Assembly (NCBI GenBank): GCA_903904005.1 | Contig: CAIVAR010000021.1 | Coordinates: 62,001-126,000, forward strand | Direction: 5' to 3' | From: an uncultured Anaeromyxobacter sp. | GTDB lineage: Bacteria; Myxococcota; Myxococcia; Myxococcales; Anaeromyxobacteraceae | DNA length: 64,000 nt | Shown: one piece after another, positions 34,203 through 42,773 of the stretch | How positions within the stretch are numbered: position 1 is the first letter of the stretch | Layout of the letters: each line of letters begins with the position of its first letter | Notes under the pieces: model-generated | Told to the model about the DNA's origin: nothing | The model's input: the letters and a program-made list of their open reading frames with translations, nothing else | Databases searched by the model: none | Translations under genes and position numbers: made by a program

Positions 34203-34589
34203 GTGGATCTGGTACCCACCGGCCCGGGGAGTTTTCGAGAACGGATCCTGGAGATGCTTCCCGCGCGCCCCTCCTACCGGCGGATCCTGGCCCCCATCTA
34301 CCACCGGCCCACCTCCTGGTTCGCCCAGGGGCTCCTCCGGGGAAGCGACCGGGGCACCGGCCTGGGCCTGGGCCTCCGGTCCTACTCCGACGACGCGCTG
34401 AAGGCCGGTCGGTTGCTGGAGCTCGACGTCTTCCTTCCCGCCGGGGGGCACGTCACGGCCCTCATCCAGGTCGAGTGGTGCGATCCCCTCCCCCGCGGCG
34501 GGCCGGCCAACTTCGACGTGGGAATGCGGGTCGTCCAGATCGAGCCCGATGCCCGGGCCGCACTCGACGCCGTCCTCGCCCCGACCTGA
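34203..34589 (+). CDS. PilZ-like small protein
   Basis: A 128-residue protein if started at GTG 34203; an ATG at 34254 (111 residues, GGATCCTGGAG just before) is as likely. The sequence RPSYRRILAPIYHRP, then GLGLGLRSYSDDALKAGRLLELDVFLP and TALIQVEWCDPL follows the beta-barrel pattern of PilZ domains. The RxxxR and [D/N]xSxxG c-di-GMP signatures are imperfect, so binding is uncertain. It is single, between the M28 and cytochrome c operons. Confidence 0.6.
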   Translation: MDLVPTGPGSFRERILEMLPARPSYRRILAPIYHRPTSWFAQGLLRGSDRGTGLGLGLRSYSDDALKAGRLLELDVFLPAGGHVTALIQVEWCDPLPRGGPANFDVGMRVVQIEPDARAALDAVLAPT

Positions 34590-34602
34590 TGGCCTTCGCC
34601 GG

Positions 34603-35067
34603 CTACGTTGCCTTGCCCTTGGGGGGCTCGACGAAGTCGTTGGCGAGCGTCGTGGCCGACGCCACCTTCCATCGCCCGCCCTCGCGCACGAGGTCGTAGC
34701 GCATCTTCATGTCGGCGACGAACTCGGGGCCGGGCGGCTCGCCCGGACGCAGGCGACGGTCGTGGTAGCGCCACCGCTCCCGGGTCTCCACCGTGGCGGT
34801 GTCCCCGCTCGACGAGGCGCTCGTCACCTCGAACGACTCGATCCGGCTCTCGAGGACCAGCTTCCCGGCCACCTTGAGGTCGATGAGCACCTGGACGCGC
34901 GCCAGTTCCTTGTCGGTGGCGACCCCGGCGAGCCGCGACGCGTCGTTTCCGGCGTAGGCGCGGACGAGCGCGTCGTCGTAGGCGCGGACCGCCTTGGCCG
35001 CCTCCCCCGCCCCGCCGGAGCAGCCGGCGAGGAGGGCGAGGGCGAGGAGCGACCCGCCCCGGCGCAT
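34603..35067 (-). CDS. Small lipoprotein downstream of ccsA
   Basis: A 154-residue protein with lipobox LAGC. The body looks like an NTF2/SnoaL-like or IMS-import-type fold (AVRAYDDALVRAYAGNDASR; RWKVASATTL) common in periplasmic accessory proteins. Its ATG overlaps the ccsA stop by one base, so it is translationally coupled to cytochrome c maturation genes. The role is unknown; a heme or apocytochrome-handling function is only suggested by position. Confidence 0.75.
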   Translation of the reverse strand: MRRGGSLLALALLAGCSGGAGEAAKAVRAYDDALVRAYAGNDASRLAGVATDKELARVQVLIDLKVAGKLVLESRIESFEVTSASSSGDTATVETRERWRYHDRRLRPGEPPGPEFVADMKMRYDLVREGGRWKVASATTLANDFVEPPKGKAT

Positions 35068-35879
35068 CAGCTGCCCACCATGTAGGAGTTGTGGATGGTC
35101 GGGACCAGGATGGCGACCACGAACAGGGTGACCACGGCGAATCCCAGCGCCACGAAGGTGAGCCAGGCCATCCGGCGGCCCGTCCACCGGTGCAGCACCC
35201 GGAAGTGCAGGACGATCCCGAAGACGATCCAGGTCACGAGCGCGCTCGTCTCGATGGGGTCCCATCCCCAGTAGCGCCCCCAGGACTGGTGGGCCCACAG
35301 GGCCCCCGCCACGATCATCACGCCCAGGAAGAGGAACGAGACGATCATGAACTGGTGCGCGTAGAGGTCGAGCTTCTCCGTCGAGGGCAGGCTCGAGAGC
35401 GCCGACGGGTTCCGCTCCTTGATGAGCCAGGCGGCGGCGCAGCAGGCGGCGAGCAGGATCGCGGCGAAGAAGAGCTTGGCGAAGCCGATGTGCATCACCA
35501 GCCACCACGACTTGAAGATGATGGGCACCTCGCGCTTCAGCTCGAAGGTGCTCACCGCCCAGCCCATGAGCAGGAAGGCCGAGGGGGCCACGAACACGCC
35601 GAGCCCGCGCAGGCCCCGGGCCACCAGCGTGGCGACCAGCCAGACAGCCACCAGGATGAAGGTGTCGGCGGAGATCACCTCGTACCGGGTGTTGTAGGGG
35701 CCGTGCCCGACCTCGACCCAGCGCAGGGCGAGCGACCCGGCGTGGGGCAGGAGCCCTGCCGCCAGCAGTGCGGTCCCGGCCCCAGCGCCCCATTTCCGCC
35801 CGAACGCCGCCCAGGCGAACCAGGCGACCGTGGCGAGCGCATAGAGGGTGACGGCACTCCAGAAGAGGATGCTCTGCAC
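35067..35879 (-). CDS. ccsA: Cytochrome c biogenesis protein CcsA (ResC)
   Basis: A 270-residue membrane protein with about eight helices. The heme-handling WWD-type motif is read in WAHQSWGRYWGWDPIETSAL, and conserved His residues flank it (AHQFMIVSFL, LHFRVLHRWTG). With ResB it makes the system II synthase that exports heme and ligates it to CxxCH of apocytochromes. It follows resB by 10 bases. Confidence 0.92.
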   Translation of the reverse strand: MQSILFWSAVTLYALATVAWFAWAAFGRKWGAGAGTALLAAGLLPHAGSLALRWVEVGHGPYNTRYEVISADTFILVAVWLVATLVARGLRGLGVFVAPSAFLLMGWAVSTFELKREVPIIFKSWWLVMHIGFAKLFFAAILLAACCAAAWLIKERNPSALSSLPSTEKLDLYAHQFMIVSFLFLGVMIVAGALWAHQSWGRYWGWDPIETSALVTWIVFGIVLHFRVLHRWTGRRMAWLTFVALGFAVVTLFVVAILVPTIHNSYMVGS

Positions 35880-35889
35880 GGTGGACTCC

Positions 35890-37101
35890 TCAGGCCGGCG
35901 GACCGGCTCGCTTCCATTCGGCGACCAGGGCCGGACCGCCGCGGACGGTGAAGACTACCGCAGCAGCCCCCTCCCCGGGCCTTCCAAGCCGGGCCACCCC
36001 GGCAGGGAATGCGAGCAGGGTGCAGCCGGCCAGGATCGCCCCGAAGCCCGTGAAGACTCCCCAGAGCCAGGGCGTACGGGTGTAGGTGAAGCGGCCCCAG
36101 CGCCCCATCGCGAGGACGCGCGCCTCGCCGGCGCCGAACGGGAACGGCATTCCCGGCAGGAGGGCGCGCCGGGTCCCGCGGCTCTCCATCCAGACGAGCA
36201 GCTTCCCCGGTCCGGCCGCGCCGTCGATGTCGCGCTCCGCCTCCACCACGAACCGGGCGGGCATGCCGACCGGATCGGTGACCTCGGCAGCCGCGCGCCT
36301 CGGGGTCTCCTCGGTGAGCCGCACCGTGCGCATTCCCATGCCGGGGATCTCGAACGTCATGGCCATCCCGGTGGGGATGGCCTGGAAGATCTCCACGCCC
36401 CCGGCGCGGATGCCGGACGCCCGGTCCACCGTCTCCACCAGCGGCGCCTCGCCCGGGAGGGTGATCTCCAGTTCCGAGAGCCGGTCGCTGGAGTAGCCGT
36501 GCTGCTTGCGGAAGGGGTCGAAGCGGACGAGCGCCACCTGCACGTCGGGCAGGGCCTCCGGCGCGAGCGGCCCGCGCTCCCGCCCGAAGACCGTCCCGTG
36601 TGCCGCCAGGCTCGCCCGTTCCCCCTCGGAGAGGTCGAAGGTACCCGAGTCGGAGAAGGCGTGCTGGACCAGCACCGTGGCGATGAGCACGAGCAGCCCC
36701 ACGTGCAGGAGCCACCCGCCCCAGAGCGCCGGGGCGAACCGGGTGAGGACCTCTCCGTGCCCGCGGAACCCCTCGGCGGCGAGGAAGGCGCGCACGTCCC
36801 CCTCTCCAGGCGGGAGGCGGGTGGCGGAGGGGGGAAGCTCCCCGCGCCCGATGGCGACCACCCGGGCCCGTCGCCCCCACGTGCAGGCGAACGTGCTCGC
36901 GAAGAGCAGCGCGATCCCGACGAGGAAGGCCCAGGCGGTGAACGGGTGGTCGAGCCCCACGGCCACGGCCCAGGCGGGCGCCGGAGGGCCGCCCGGCTGG
37001 ATCCAGGGCGCCCACGCCCCGACCCCGGTCCAGGCGGCCAGGAAGCCGATGACCGACAGCGCGAGGCGCGGCGAGCGCAGCAGCGAGACGAGACGGGACA
37101 C
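35890..37101 (-). CDS. resB: Cytochrome c biogenesis protein ResB
   Basis: A 403-residue protein. Three N-terminal helices (LALSVIGFLAAWTGVGAWAP; PFTAWAFLVGIALLFASTFA; LWGGWLLHVGLLVLIATVLV), a large periplasmic domain and a last helix (LWGVFTGFGAILAGCTLLAF) match ResB/Ccs1. The GTG start at 37101 shares its G with the TAG stop of the radical SAM gene, so the two are coupled. It is the partner of CcsA. Confidence 0.9.
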   Translation of the reverse strand: MSRLVSLLRSPRLALSVIGFLAAWTGVGAWAPWIQPGGPPAPAWAVAVGLDHPFTAWAFLVGIALLFASTFACTWGRRARVVAIGRGELPPSATRLPPGEGDVRAFLAAEGFRGHGEVLTRFAPALWGGWLLHVGLLVLIATVLVQHAFSDSGTFDLSEGERASLAAHGTVFGRERGPLAPEALPDVQVALVRFDPFRKQHGYSSDRLSELEITLPGEAPLVETVDRASGIRAGGVEIFQAIPTGMAMTFEIPGMGMRTVRLTEETPRRAAAEVTDPVGMPARFVVEAERDIDGAAGPGKLLVWMESRGTRRALLPGMPFPFGAGEARVLAMGRWGRFTYTRTPWLWGVFTGFGAILAGCTLLAFPAGVARLGRPGEGAAAVVFTVRGGPALVAEWKRAGPPA

Positions 37102-38600
37102 TACCCGACCGCGGCGGCCCCGGTTCCTGGGACCTCCATGCCGATCTCGGCCAGCATCTCCTTCACCGAGTCCGGCATGCTGGCATGGCCCGCCATCCGC
37201 TTCATCTCCGCGCCCAGGTAGCTGTTCTCGATGAGGAGCTTCAGCACCTTGATCATGAAGCGGCGCTTCTCGGGCGTGAGCTTCCCGAGGTTCTTGAACT
37301 TGTCGTGGAAGAAGTGGCCGGTGGCCCGGTGGAGCTCGCCGTGGAGCTCCTCGATGGTCATGTTGTCCGGCTTCATCACCGGTTCGACGAGGTTGTAGCG
37401 CCGGTAGTCCTTGGTGACGAGGCGGCTCTCCATCTCCGGGCCGATCTCGGAGTAGGGCCAGGGCGTGAGCGCGAGGAAGAAGGCCATGTCGGGCGCGTAC
37501 CACTTGGCGAGCTCGACGGTCTCCCGGACCGAAGCCGTCGTCTCGTCGGGGGTGCCGAGCACGAAGGAGGTCTCGGACACCATGCCGAACTGGTTGATGA
37601 GGTCGATGGCCTTCTTCGACTCGGTGACCTTGATGTCCTTCTTGTAGAGGTCGAGCGTGGCCTGGGACGTCGACTCGACGCCCAGGTAGACGTGCGAGAC
37701 CCCGGCCTTCACGTACTTCGAGAGGATGTCCTCGTCGCGCAGGACGTCGTCGACCCGCGTCTCCATGAGCAGTTCGAGACCGCTCTGCCGCTCGGCGAGC
37801 AGGTCGAGGACCTTCTCCCAGCGGGCCCGGTCGGTGGTGGGCGTCTCGTCGGAGAGCATGGCCACCGCCACGCCGTACCGGTCGCGGAGCATCTCGAGCT
37901 CGGTGACGAACTTGAGCGGGTCGCGCCCGCGCCAGCTTCGCCCCCAGAACTTCTGCTGGGAGCAGAAGGAGCAGCGCTGCGCACAGCCGCGCGCGGAGCT
38001 GACGATGGCGAGCTTGCCCTGGGGGCTCGGGCGGTACCAGTAGAGCGGCCAGTCGACGAGGTCGAAGGCGGGCTGGAACCGGTCGAGGTCGAAGCAGAGC
38101 ATCCGAGCCGGGGTGGAGAAGGGGACGCCGTCCTTGCGGAAGGCGAGCCCGGCGATGCGCTCGTACCCCTCCCCTGCCGCCACCGCCTGGACCAGCTCGG
38201 CGATGGTCCGCTCCCCCTCCCCGCGCACCACGAAGTCGACGCTGGGGTCGTCCTTGAGGATGTCCTCCCAGCAGTAGGTGGCGTGGACGTTGCCGATGAC
38301 CGTCTTCACGGCGGGGTTCCAGGCCTTGGCCGTGGCGCAGATCACCCGGGCGTCGGGCTCGGTGGCGGTGATGGCGGAGGTCCCGACGATGTCGGGCTTG
38401 AACTCCGCGATCTTCTTCGCGATGTCGTCGTGGGAGACGAACATCGACATGGCGTCGTAGATCTCGACCTCGGCCCCGGCAGCCCGGGCCTCGCCGGCCA
38501 CGTAGACCATGGCGAGCGGCATCCAGGTCCCGGCGGCCTCGACCACGCCGGCGTGGTACGGCGACGTGATGAGCAGAAGGCGTGGCTTTCTACCGGGCAT
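37101..38600 (-). CDS. B12-binding radical SAM protein
   Basis: A 499-residue enzyme. Residues 5-140 form a cobalamin-binding Rossmann domain (LLLITSPYHAG ... DIVGTSAITATEPDA) without the classic DxHxxG His. Near residue 200 the Fe-S motif ARGCAQRCSFCSQQKF (Cx3CxxC) begins the radical SAM barrel, and VYLGVESTSQATLDLYKK follows. It belongs to the broad BchE/HpnP/MiaB-like B12 group. AGAGGAT before the ATG at 38600 fixes the start. It is the first gene of an operon with resB, ccsA and a lipoprotein, so a heme- or cytochrome-related modification is suggested, not shown. Confidence 0.85.
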   Translation of the reverse strand: MPGRKPRLLLITSPYHAGVVEAAGTWMPLAMVYVAGEARAAGAEVEIYDAMSMFVSHDDIAKKIAEFKPDIVGTSAITATEPDARVICATAKAWNPAVKTVIGNVHATYCWEDILKDDPSVDFVVRGEGERTIAELVQAVAAGEGYERIAGLAFRKDGVPFSTPARMLCFDLDRFQPAFDLVDWPLYWYRPSPQGKLAIVSSARGCAQRCSFCSQQKFWGRSWRGRDPLKFVTELEMLRDRYGVAVAMLSDETPTTDRARWEKVLDLLAERQSGLELLMETRVDDVLRDEDILSKYVKAGVSHVYLGVESTSQATLDLYKKDIKVTESKKAIDLINQFGMVSETSFVLGTPDETTASVRETVELAKWYAPDMAFFLALTPWPYSEIGPEMESRLVTKDYRRYNLVEPVMKPDNMTIEELHGELHRATGHFFHDKFKNLGKLTPEKRRFMIKVLKLLIENSYLGAEMKRMAGHASMPDSVKEMLAEIGMEVPGTGAAAVG

Positions 38601-38810
38601 CGATATCCTCTCTCTCGAGTCCACTTTAGCTAGCACGTTTGGAGCCAGCGGTCACGACATCATGACTACCTGATTTCATTGACCTTCCCGGATCGGCAGG
38701 CGCGTTTTCTTCGCTCCGCACCGCCCTCACGCAAGGGTTGCGCGGGTTCGGATGTCCCGCGCTCACGGGACCCCGTCCGGGGGTTTGGAGGGCTCGACCC
38801 ACCCACCCGG

Positions 38811-39161
38811 TCAGAAGTAGGCGATCGCGACCTGCCAGGCGGTTCCCGCCAGGAAGACCACGCCAAGGATGGCGTGCTTCACCTTGAGGAGGCGGATGCG
38901 GTCGCGCGCCACGTCGCCGGTCCAGCCGAAGACCTTCCAGGTGACCATGCGCACCACGCCGGTGAGCACGATGACAACGAGGCTCACCCAGGTGACCCAC
39001 ATGAATTTTCCGGCGAGCGGGCGGACCAGGTGGGCGGCCTGGGCCCACTCCGGGCTCGCGACCTGGGCGTGGAGGATGGAGAGGAGGACGAGCGACCCGA
39101 TCCAGGTTCCGGTGGCCACGTCGTGGACGAAGGCATTCAGGATGGTGAGCTTTTCCTGCAT
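38811..39161 (-). CDS. CopD-like four-helix membrane protein
   Basis: A 116-residue integral membrane protein with four helices. An N-terminal His (NAFVHDVATGTWIGSLVLLSILHA) and KVKHAILGVVFLAGTAWQ resemble the CopD/DUF4149-type small membrane proteins, where His may bind copper or heme. It lies 210 bases upstream of the radical SAM-resB-ccsA operon on the same strand. The intergenic piece 38601-38810 shows nothing I can assign. Confidence 0.6.
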   Translation of the reverse strand: MQEKLTILNAFVHDVATGTWIGSLVLLSILHAQVASPEWAQAAHLVRPLAGKFMWVTWVSLVVIVLTGVVRMVTWKVFGWTGDVARDRIRLLKVKHAILGVVFLAGTAWQVAIAYF

Positions 39162-39394
39162 GGCACCCTCACGGGATGGAAGGAAGCGGCGTGGGGCGGC
39201 ATCTTACACCCGGACCCCGGGGCGCCTCCTCGAGCGGGCGCGCGGCGCTGCCGGGCGGGACGGCCGACCCACGGTGTCGGCACGACCTCTGCCCGGAAGG
39301 GTCGTCCCCGCCCCTCCCACACGCCGGACTTCGCGGGGTTGACGCGACGTGAAGTCTGGCAGGGGCGATGCACATCTCTGTTGGGTTCTCATCG

Positions 39395-39736
39395 ATGGGA
39401 GCCCCCGTGACGAAGATCATCGCCCTCCTCGCCCTCCTCGCCGCCCCCGGCGTCGCCGCCGCCGACGACCATTTCGCCCGCGAGGTCCAGGAGCGGTTCG
39501 GCGTCCCCTCGACCCGGGACGTGGTCGAATGTGGGAGCACCGCCGCGGGCGCCACCCTCCGCTGCGTCCGCTGGGGGTACGACACCGGCAGGCAACACGC
39601 CGTCTTCTACTTCGAGCAGGGAACCAACCGGCTGCTCGAGGTCTTCACCTACGACGAGTCGCACCGCGAGGCGACCAACACTTCCGATCAGGTGCGGCGC
39701 CTGCTCGACTCGTCGCGCAAGGCAGCCGAGTTCTGA
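39395..39736 (+). CDS. Small secreted protein of unknown function
   Basis: 113 residues from ATG 39395; GTG at 39407 with GGGAG 5 bases upstream is also likely, and an ATG at 39368 exists. A Sec signal (IIALLALLAAPGVAAA) precedes a mature part of about 88 residues. That part has two Cys (VVECGST, LRCVRWG) spaced for one disulfide and a beta-rich pattern (GRQHAVFYFEQGTNRLLEVFTYDES). It lies 240 bases upstream of the PqqD operon on the same strand. I do not recognise it. Confidence 0.6.
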   Translation: MGAPVTKIIALLALLAAPGVAAADDHFAREVQERFGVPSTRDVVECGSTAAGATLRCVRWGYDTGRQHAVFYFEQGTNRLLEVFTYDESHREATNTSDQVRRLLDSSRKAAEF

Positions 39737-39976
39737 TCCGCCTCGCAGGTGCGGGTACGACAGAGCGTGTAGCCGAGGCCATGGACCGGCTCGACGCGGG
39801 CGCGGAGGATCTCCTCCTGCTGCTCCGTTGACGCGTCCGGGTCCTTCCAGGGGAACGTTTTCCGAGGATTCCCGAAGGCTTGGCCGTCTCCTCGATTCCT
39901 CCCCCATCCCTCCATCAGGACACCAAGGTCCTCCGGCAGATTCCCCGTCCAGGAAGGGAACCCGACAGGAGAGACC

Positions 39977-40225
39977 ATGGACGGAATCGACATGAAGCGC
40001 ACGAAGGACCTGGTGCTGGGCAAGGACGGCGCCGCCTTCGACACCAAGACCGGCCGGACCTACCGGCTGAACCCGAGCGGGGAGATGGCGCTGCGCCTCC
40101 TGCAGGAGGGGTTGCCCGAGGACGAGGTCGTCGGCCGGCTCGCGACCCACTTCGCCCAGCACGCGGCGGTGGTCGCCGCCGGCACCGAGGCCTTCGTGGG
40201 CCAGCTGCGGAGGTACCTGCCATGA
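39977..40225 (+). CDS. PqqD-family (RiPP recognition element) protein
   Basis: An 82-residue stand-alone PqqD-like protein. It has the winged-helix RRE pattern: a short beta part (LVLGKDGAAFDTKTGRTYRL), then NPSGEMALRLLQEGLPEDEVVGRL and a C-terminal helix. PqqD proteins bind a leader peptide or partner enzyme in RiPP pathways, and some relatives serve other ligases. AGGAGAG 4 bases before the ATG is a strong ribosome site. It overlaps the ATP-grasp gene by an ATGA, so the two are translated together. No precursor-peptide gene is evident in 39737-39976. Confidence 0.85.
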   Translation: MDGIDMKRTKDLVLGKDGAAFDTKTGRTYRLNPSGEMALRLLQEGLPEDEVVGRLATHFAQHAAVVAAGTEAFVGQLRRYLP

Positions 40226-41352
40226 CCGCCCGACGCGACCGGCGCCCCTGGACGCAGTGGACGGTCGGCCTCACCGGCGTGAACGCCCGCCCGGACAACC
40301 CTGGACCCGGCTGCGCGGTGGCGCGGTGCCTGAGCGAGGCCGGCGGGTTCCGCGGCCGCATCGTCGGGCTCGGCTACGGGACGCTCGACCCCGGCCTCTA
40401 CCACCCGGACGACGGCGACGGAGGGCACCTCCTCCCCTACCCGGCCGCCGGCGCCGACGCCCTCATGGAGCGGCTGGAGGAGATCCTTGCCGTGGAGCCC
40501 CTCGACGCCATCATCCCCAGCCTCGACGCCGAGCTCCCCAACTTCATCGCGCTCCAGCCGGAGCTGGCCCGGCGCGGGGTGCGCATGGTCCTCCCCGGGC
40601 GCGACCAGCTGCGCAGCCGCGACAAGGACCGGCTTCCGGCCCTCTGCGCGCGGGCCGGCGTGGCCACGCCACGGGTCCGCCCGGTGACCGACCCCGGGTT
40701 CTTCGAGCGCTGCACCGCCGAGGACGAGGGCGCCTGGCGCTATCCACTCGTCGTGAAAGGTGTCTTCTACGACGCCTACGTGGTCCACGAGCCGGCCGAG
40801 GCCGCCTACCGCTTCGGGCAGATCGCCCGCACCTGGGGCTACCCGGTGCTGGTCCAGGCCCACGTCGTCGGCGAGGAGGTCAACCTGGCCGCGCTCGGCG
40901 ACGGCAGCGGCGCGCTGGTGGGGCCGGTGATGATGCGCAAGCAGGCCCTCACCGAGAAGGGCAAGGCCTGGGCCGGGGTGGCCATCGACGACGGCGACCT
41001 GCTCTCCGCCGGAGAGCGGCTCATGCAGGCCCTCCGGTGGAACGGACCGCTCGAGCTGGAGATGCTTCGCGATGGCTCGGGGACGCTCCACCTCATCGAG
41101 ATCAACCCGCGCTTCCCGGCCTGGATCTACCTCTCCCACGCCGTGGGCAGGAACCTCCCGGCGGCGCTGCTGGCGCTCCAGCAGGGGGTGCGGAGGGAGG
41201 ACCTGCCGCTCTCCCCGCCCCGCCCCGGCGTCACCTTCATCCGCCACGCCCGCGAGATCATCGTCTCCATGGAGGAGATCGTGAGCGTGAGCATGAACGG
41301 CTCCACCCTTCCCCGCACCCTCCCCGATCCCCGCCGACGCCTCTCGGCCTGA
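40222..41352 (+). CDS. ATP-grasp ligase (carbamoyl-phosphate-synthase-like)
   Basis: A 376-residue ATP-grasp enzyme. An N-terminal Rossmann-like preATP domain (VGLTGVNARPDNPGPGCAVA) and DAIIPSLDAELPNFIALQ lead to the ATP-grasp core: YPLVVKGVFYDAYV, VLVQAHVVGEEVNLAALG and the Mg-binding LHLIEINPRFPAWIYL. Such enzymes join a carboxylate to an amine through an acyl phosphate. It is the second gene of the PqqD operon and precedes a PLP enzyme by 22 bases. A peptide, amino acid or polyamine substrate is plausible. I know no characterised close homologue. Confidence 0.88.
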   Translation: MTARRDRRPWTQWTVGLTGVNARPDNPGPGCAVARCLSEAGGFRGRIVGLGYGTLDPGLYHPDDGDGGHLLPYPAAGADALMERLEEILAVEPLDAIIPSLDAELPNFIALQPELARRGVRMVLPGRDQLRSRDKDRLPALCARAGVATPRVRPVTDPGFFERCTAEDEGAWRYPLVVKGVFYDAYVVHEPAEAAYRFGQIARTWGYPVLVQAHVVGEEVNLAALGDGSGALVGPVMMRKQALTEKGKAWAGVAIDDGDLLSAGERLMQALRWNGPLELEMLRDGSGTLHLIEINPRFPAWIYLSHAVGRNLPAALLALQQGVRREDLPLSPPRPGVTFIRHAREIIVSMEEIVSVSMNGSTLPRTLPDPRRRLSA

Positions 41353-41374
41353 ACCGCTTCAACGGAGAACCGCC

Positions 41375-42772
41375 ATGTCCAGGAACGAATGGGAAGCGCC
41401 CCGCATCACCCCGATGGAGTTCCACCAGCTGAACAAGTTCGGCGAGCGCCGGGTCGGGAGCAACGCCCAGGAGGCCATCGACGGCGTGCCCGTGGCGACG
41501 CTGGTCGAGCGCTTCGGCTCGCCGCTCTTCGTCACCTCCGAGCAGCGGCTGCGCAACAACGTCCGCCGGCTCCACCAGGCGTTCGCCTCGCGCGGGGTGA
41601 AGGTCATCCACGGATGGTCCTACAAGACCAACTACAACGGAGCGGTGTGCAACGTGCTCCACCAGGAGGGCTCCTGGGCCGAGGTGGTCTCGCGCTTCGA
41701 GTACGAGAAGGCGCGCCGGCTCGGTGTCCCCGGGAACCGCATCCTCTTCAACGGCCCGAACAAGCCGCGCGCCATCCTGGAGCGGGCCATCGCCGAGGGC
41801 GCACACCTGCACGTGGACCACCTGGACGAGCTGGCGACCATCGAGGACATCGCCCGACGCCGCGGCAAGCCGGTCCCGGTCGCGCTGCGCCTGAACTTCG
41901 ACACCGGGTTCTCCGAGCCCTGGAGCCGCTTCGGCTTCCACCTGGAGTCGGGTCAGGCCCGCGAGGCCATCGCCACCGTCCAGTCGAGCCCGCACCTCGA
42001 GCTGGTCGGGCTGCACAGCCACATCGGCACCTTCATCCTCGACCCGCGCGCCTACGCGGCGCAGGTGCGGGTCCTGTGCGGGCTCATGAAGGAGGTCGAG
42101 GCCGACGGGCGAACCCGCCTCGACTACCTCGACATCGGCGGGGGCTTCCCGTCCCGGAACGCGCTGCAGGGGATCTACCTGCCGCCCGAGCAGGTGGTGC
42201 CCGACCGCGAGGAGTTCGCCGAGGCCATCTGCACCGCCTTCCTGGAGGGGACCGCCCACCGCGTCGAGAGGGGCGACGAGCGGCCGGCGCTGGTCTTCGA
42301 GAGCGGCCGGGCCGTGGTCGACGACGCCCAGGTGCTCGTCACCTCGGTGGTCGGCCGCAAGCAGCTTCCCGGTGGGGGCCCGGCGGCGATCCTCGACGCC
42401 GGCATCAACCTGCTCTTCACCGCCTTCTGGTACAACCACGACGTCCGGCTGGCCTCGCCCCCGCGCGGGGAGCCGCGAGAGACCGTGCTGTACGGGCCGA
42501 TGTGCATGAACATCGACGTCGTTCGCGCCTCGGTCCAGCTCCCTCCTCTCCAGCCCGGTGACCGGCTCGTCATCTCCCCGGTCGGCGCCTACAACAACAC
42601 CCAGTGGATGCAGTTCATCGAGTACCGGCCCGCGGTGGTGATGATCCACCCCGACCGGGCGGTGAGCGTCATCCGCACCGCCGAGGACCTCGACAGCATG
42701 TGCGCCCACGAGCGGATGCCCGCACACCTGGCCCATCCCGACAACGTCATCCCCTTCCCGGCGGTCGGCTGA
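41375..42772 (+). CDS. Fold-type III PLP decarboxylase-like enzyme (LysA/NspC family)
   Basis: A 465-residue PLP enzyme. The Schiff-base Lys is K84 in GWSYKTNYNG. The alpha/beta barrel shows HSHIGTFILDPRAYAAQV and YLDIGGGFPS (phosphate-binding Gly loop); the C-terminal domain carries ESGRAVV and YGPMCMNIDVV with the active-site Cys-Asp region. This is the diaminopimelate/ornithine-decarboxylase group. The first 40 residues are extra. GGAG 8 bases before the ATG sets the start. Its place after an ATP-grasp ligase suggests that it decarboxylates or epimerises an amino-acid part of the product. Confidence 0.85.
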   Translation: MSRNEWEAPRITPMEFHQLNKFGERRVGSNAQEAIDGVPVATLVERFGSPLFVTSEQRLRNNVRRLHQAFASRGVKVIHGWSYKTNYNGAVCNVLHQEGSWAEVVSRFEYEKARRLGVPGNRILFNGPNKPRAILERAIAEGAHLHVDHLDELATIEDIARRRGKPVPVALRLNFDTGFSEPWSRFGFHLESGQAREAIATVQSSPHLELVGLHSHIGTFILDPRAYAAQVRVLCGLMKEVEADGRTRLDYLDIGGGFPSRNALQGIYLPPEQVVPDREEFAEAICTAFLEGTAHRVERGDERPALVFESGRAVVDDAQVLVTSVVGRKQLPGGGPAAILDAGINLLFTAFWYNHDVRLASPPRGEPRETVLYGPMCMNIDVVRASVQLPPLQPGDRLVISPVGAYNNTQWMQFIEYRPAVVMIHPDRAVSVIRTAEDLDSMCAHERMPAHLAHPDNVIPFPAVG

Positions 42773-42773
42773 C

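Noticed and set aside
39688-39835. Minus-strand reading frame with GYTLCRTRTCEADQN, considered as a small Cys peptide or RiPP precursor for the PqqD operon
   Set aside because: It overlaps the 3' end of the secreted-protein gene antisense, has no clear ribosome site or sensible start, and faces away from the operon.
39737-39976. Search for a precursor peptide on the plus strand before the PqqD gene
   Set aside because: Only a 16-codon frame at 39781 is found, without a ribosome site; nothing resembles leader plus core.
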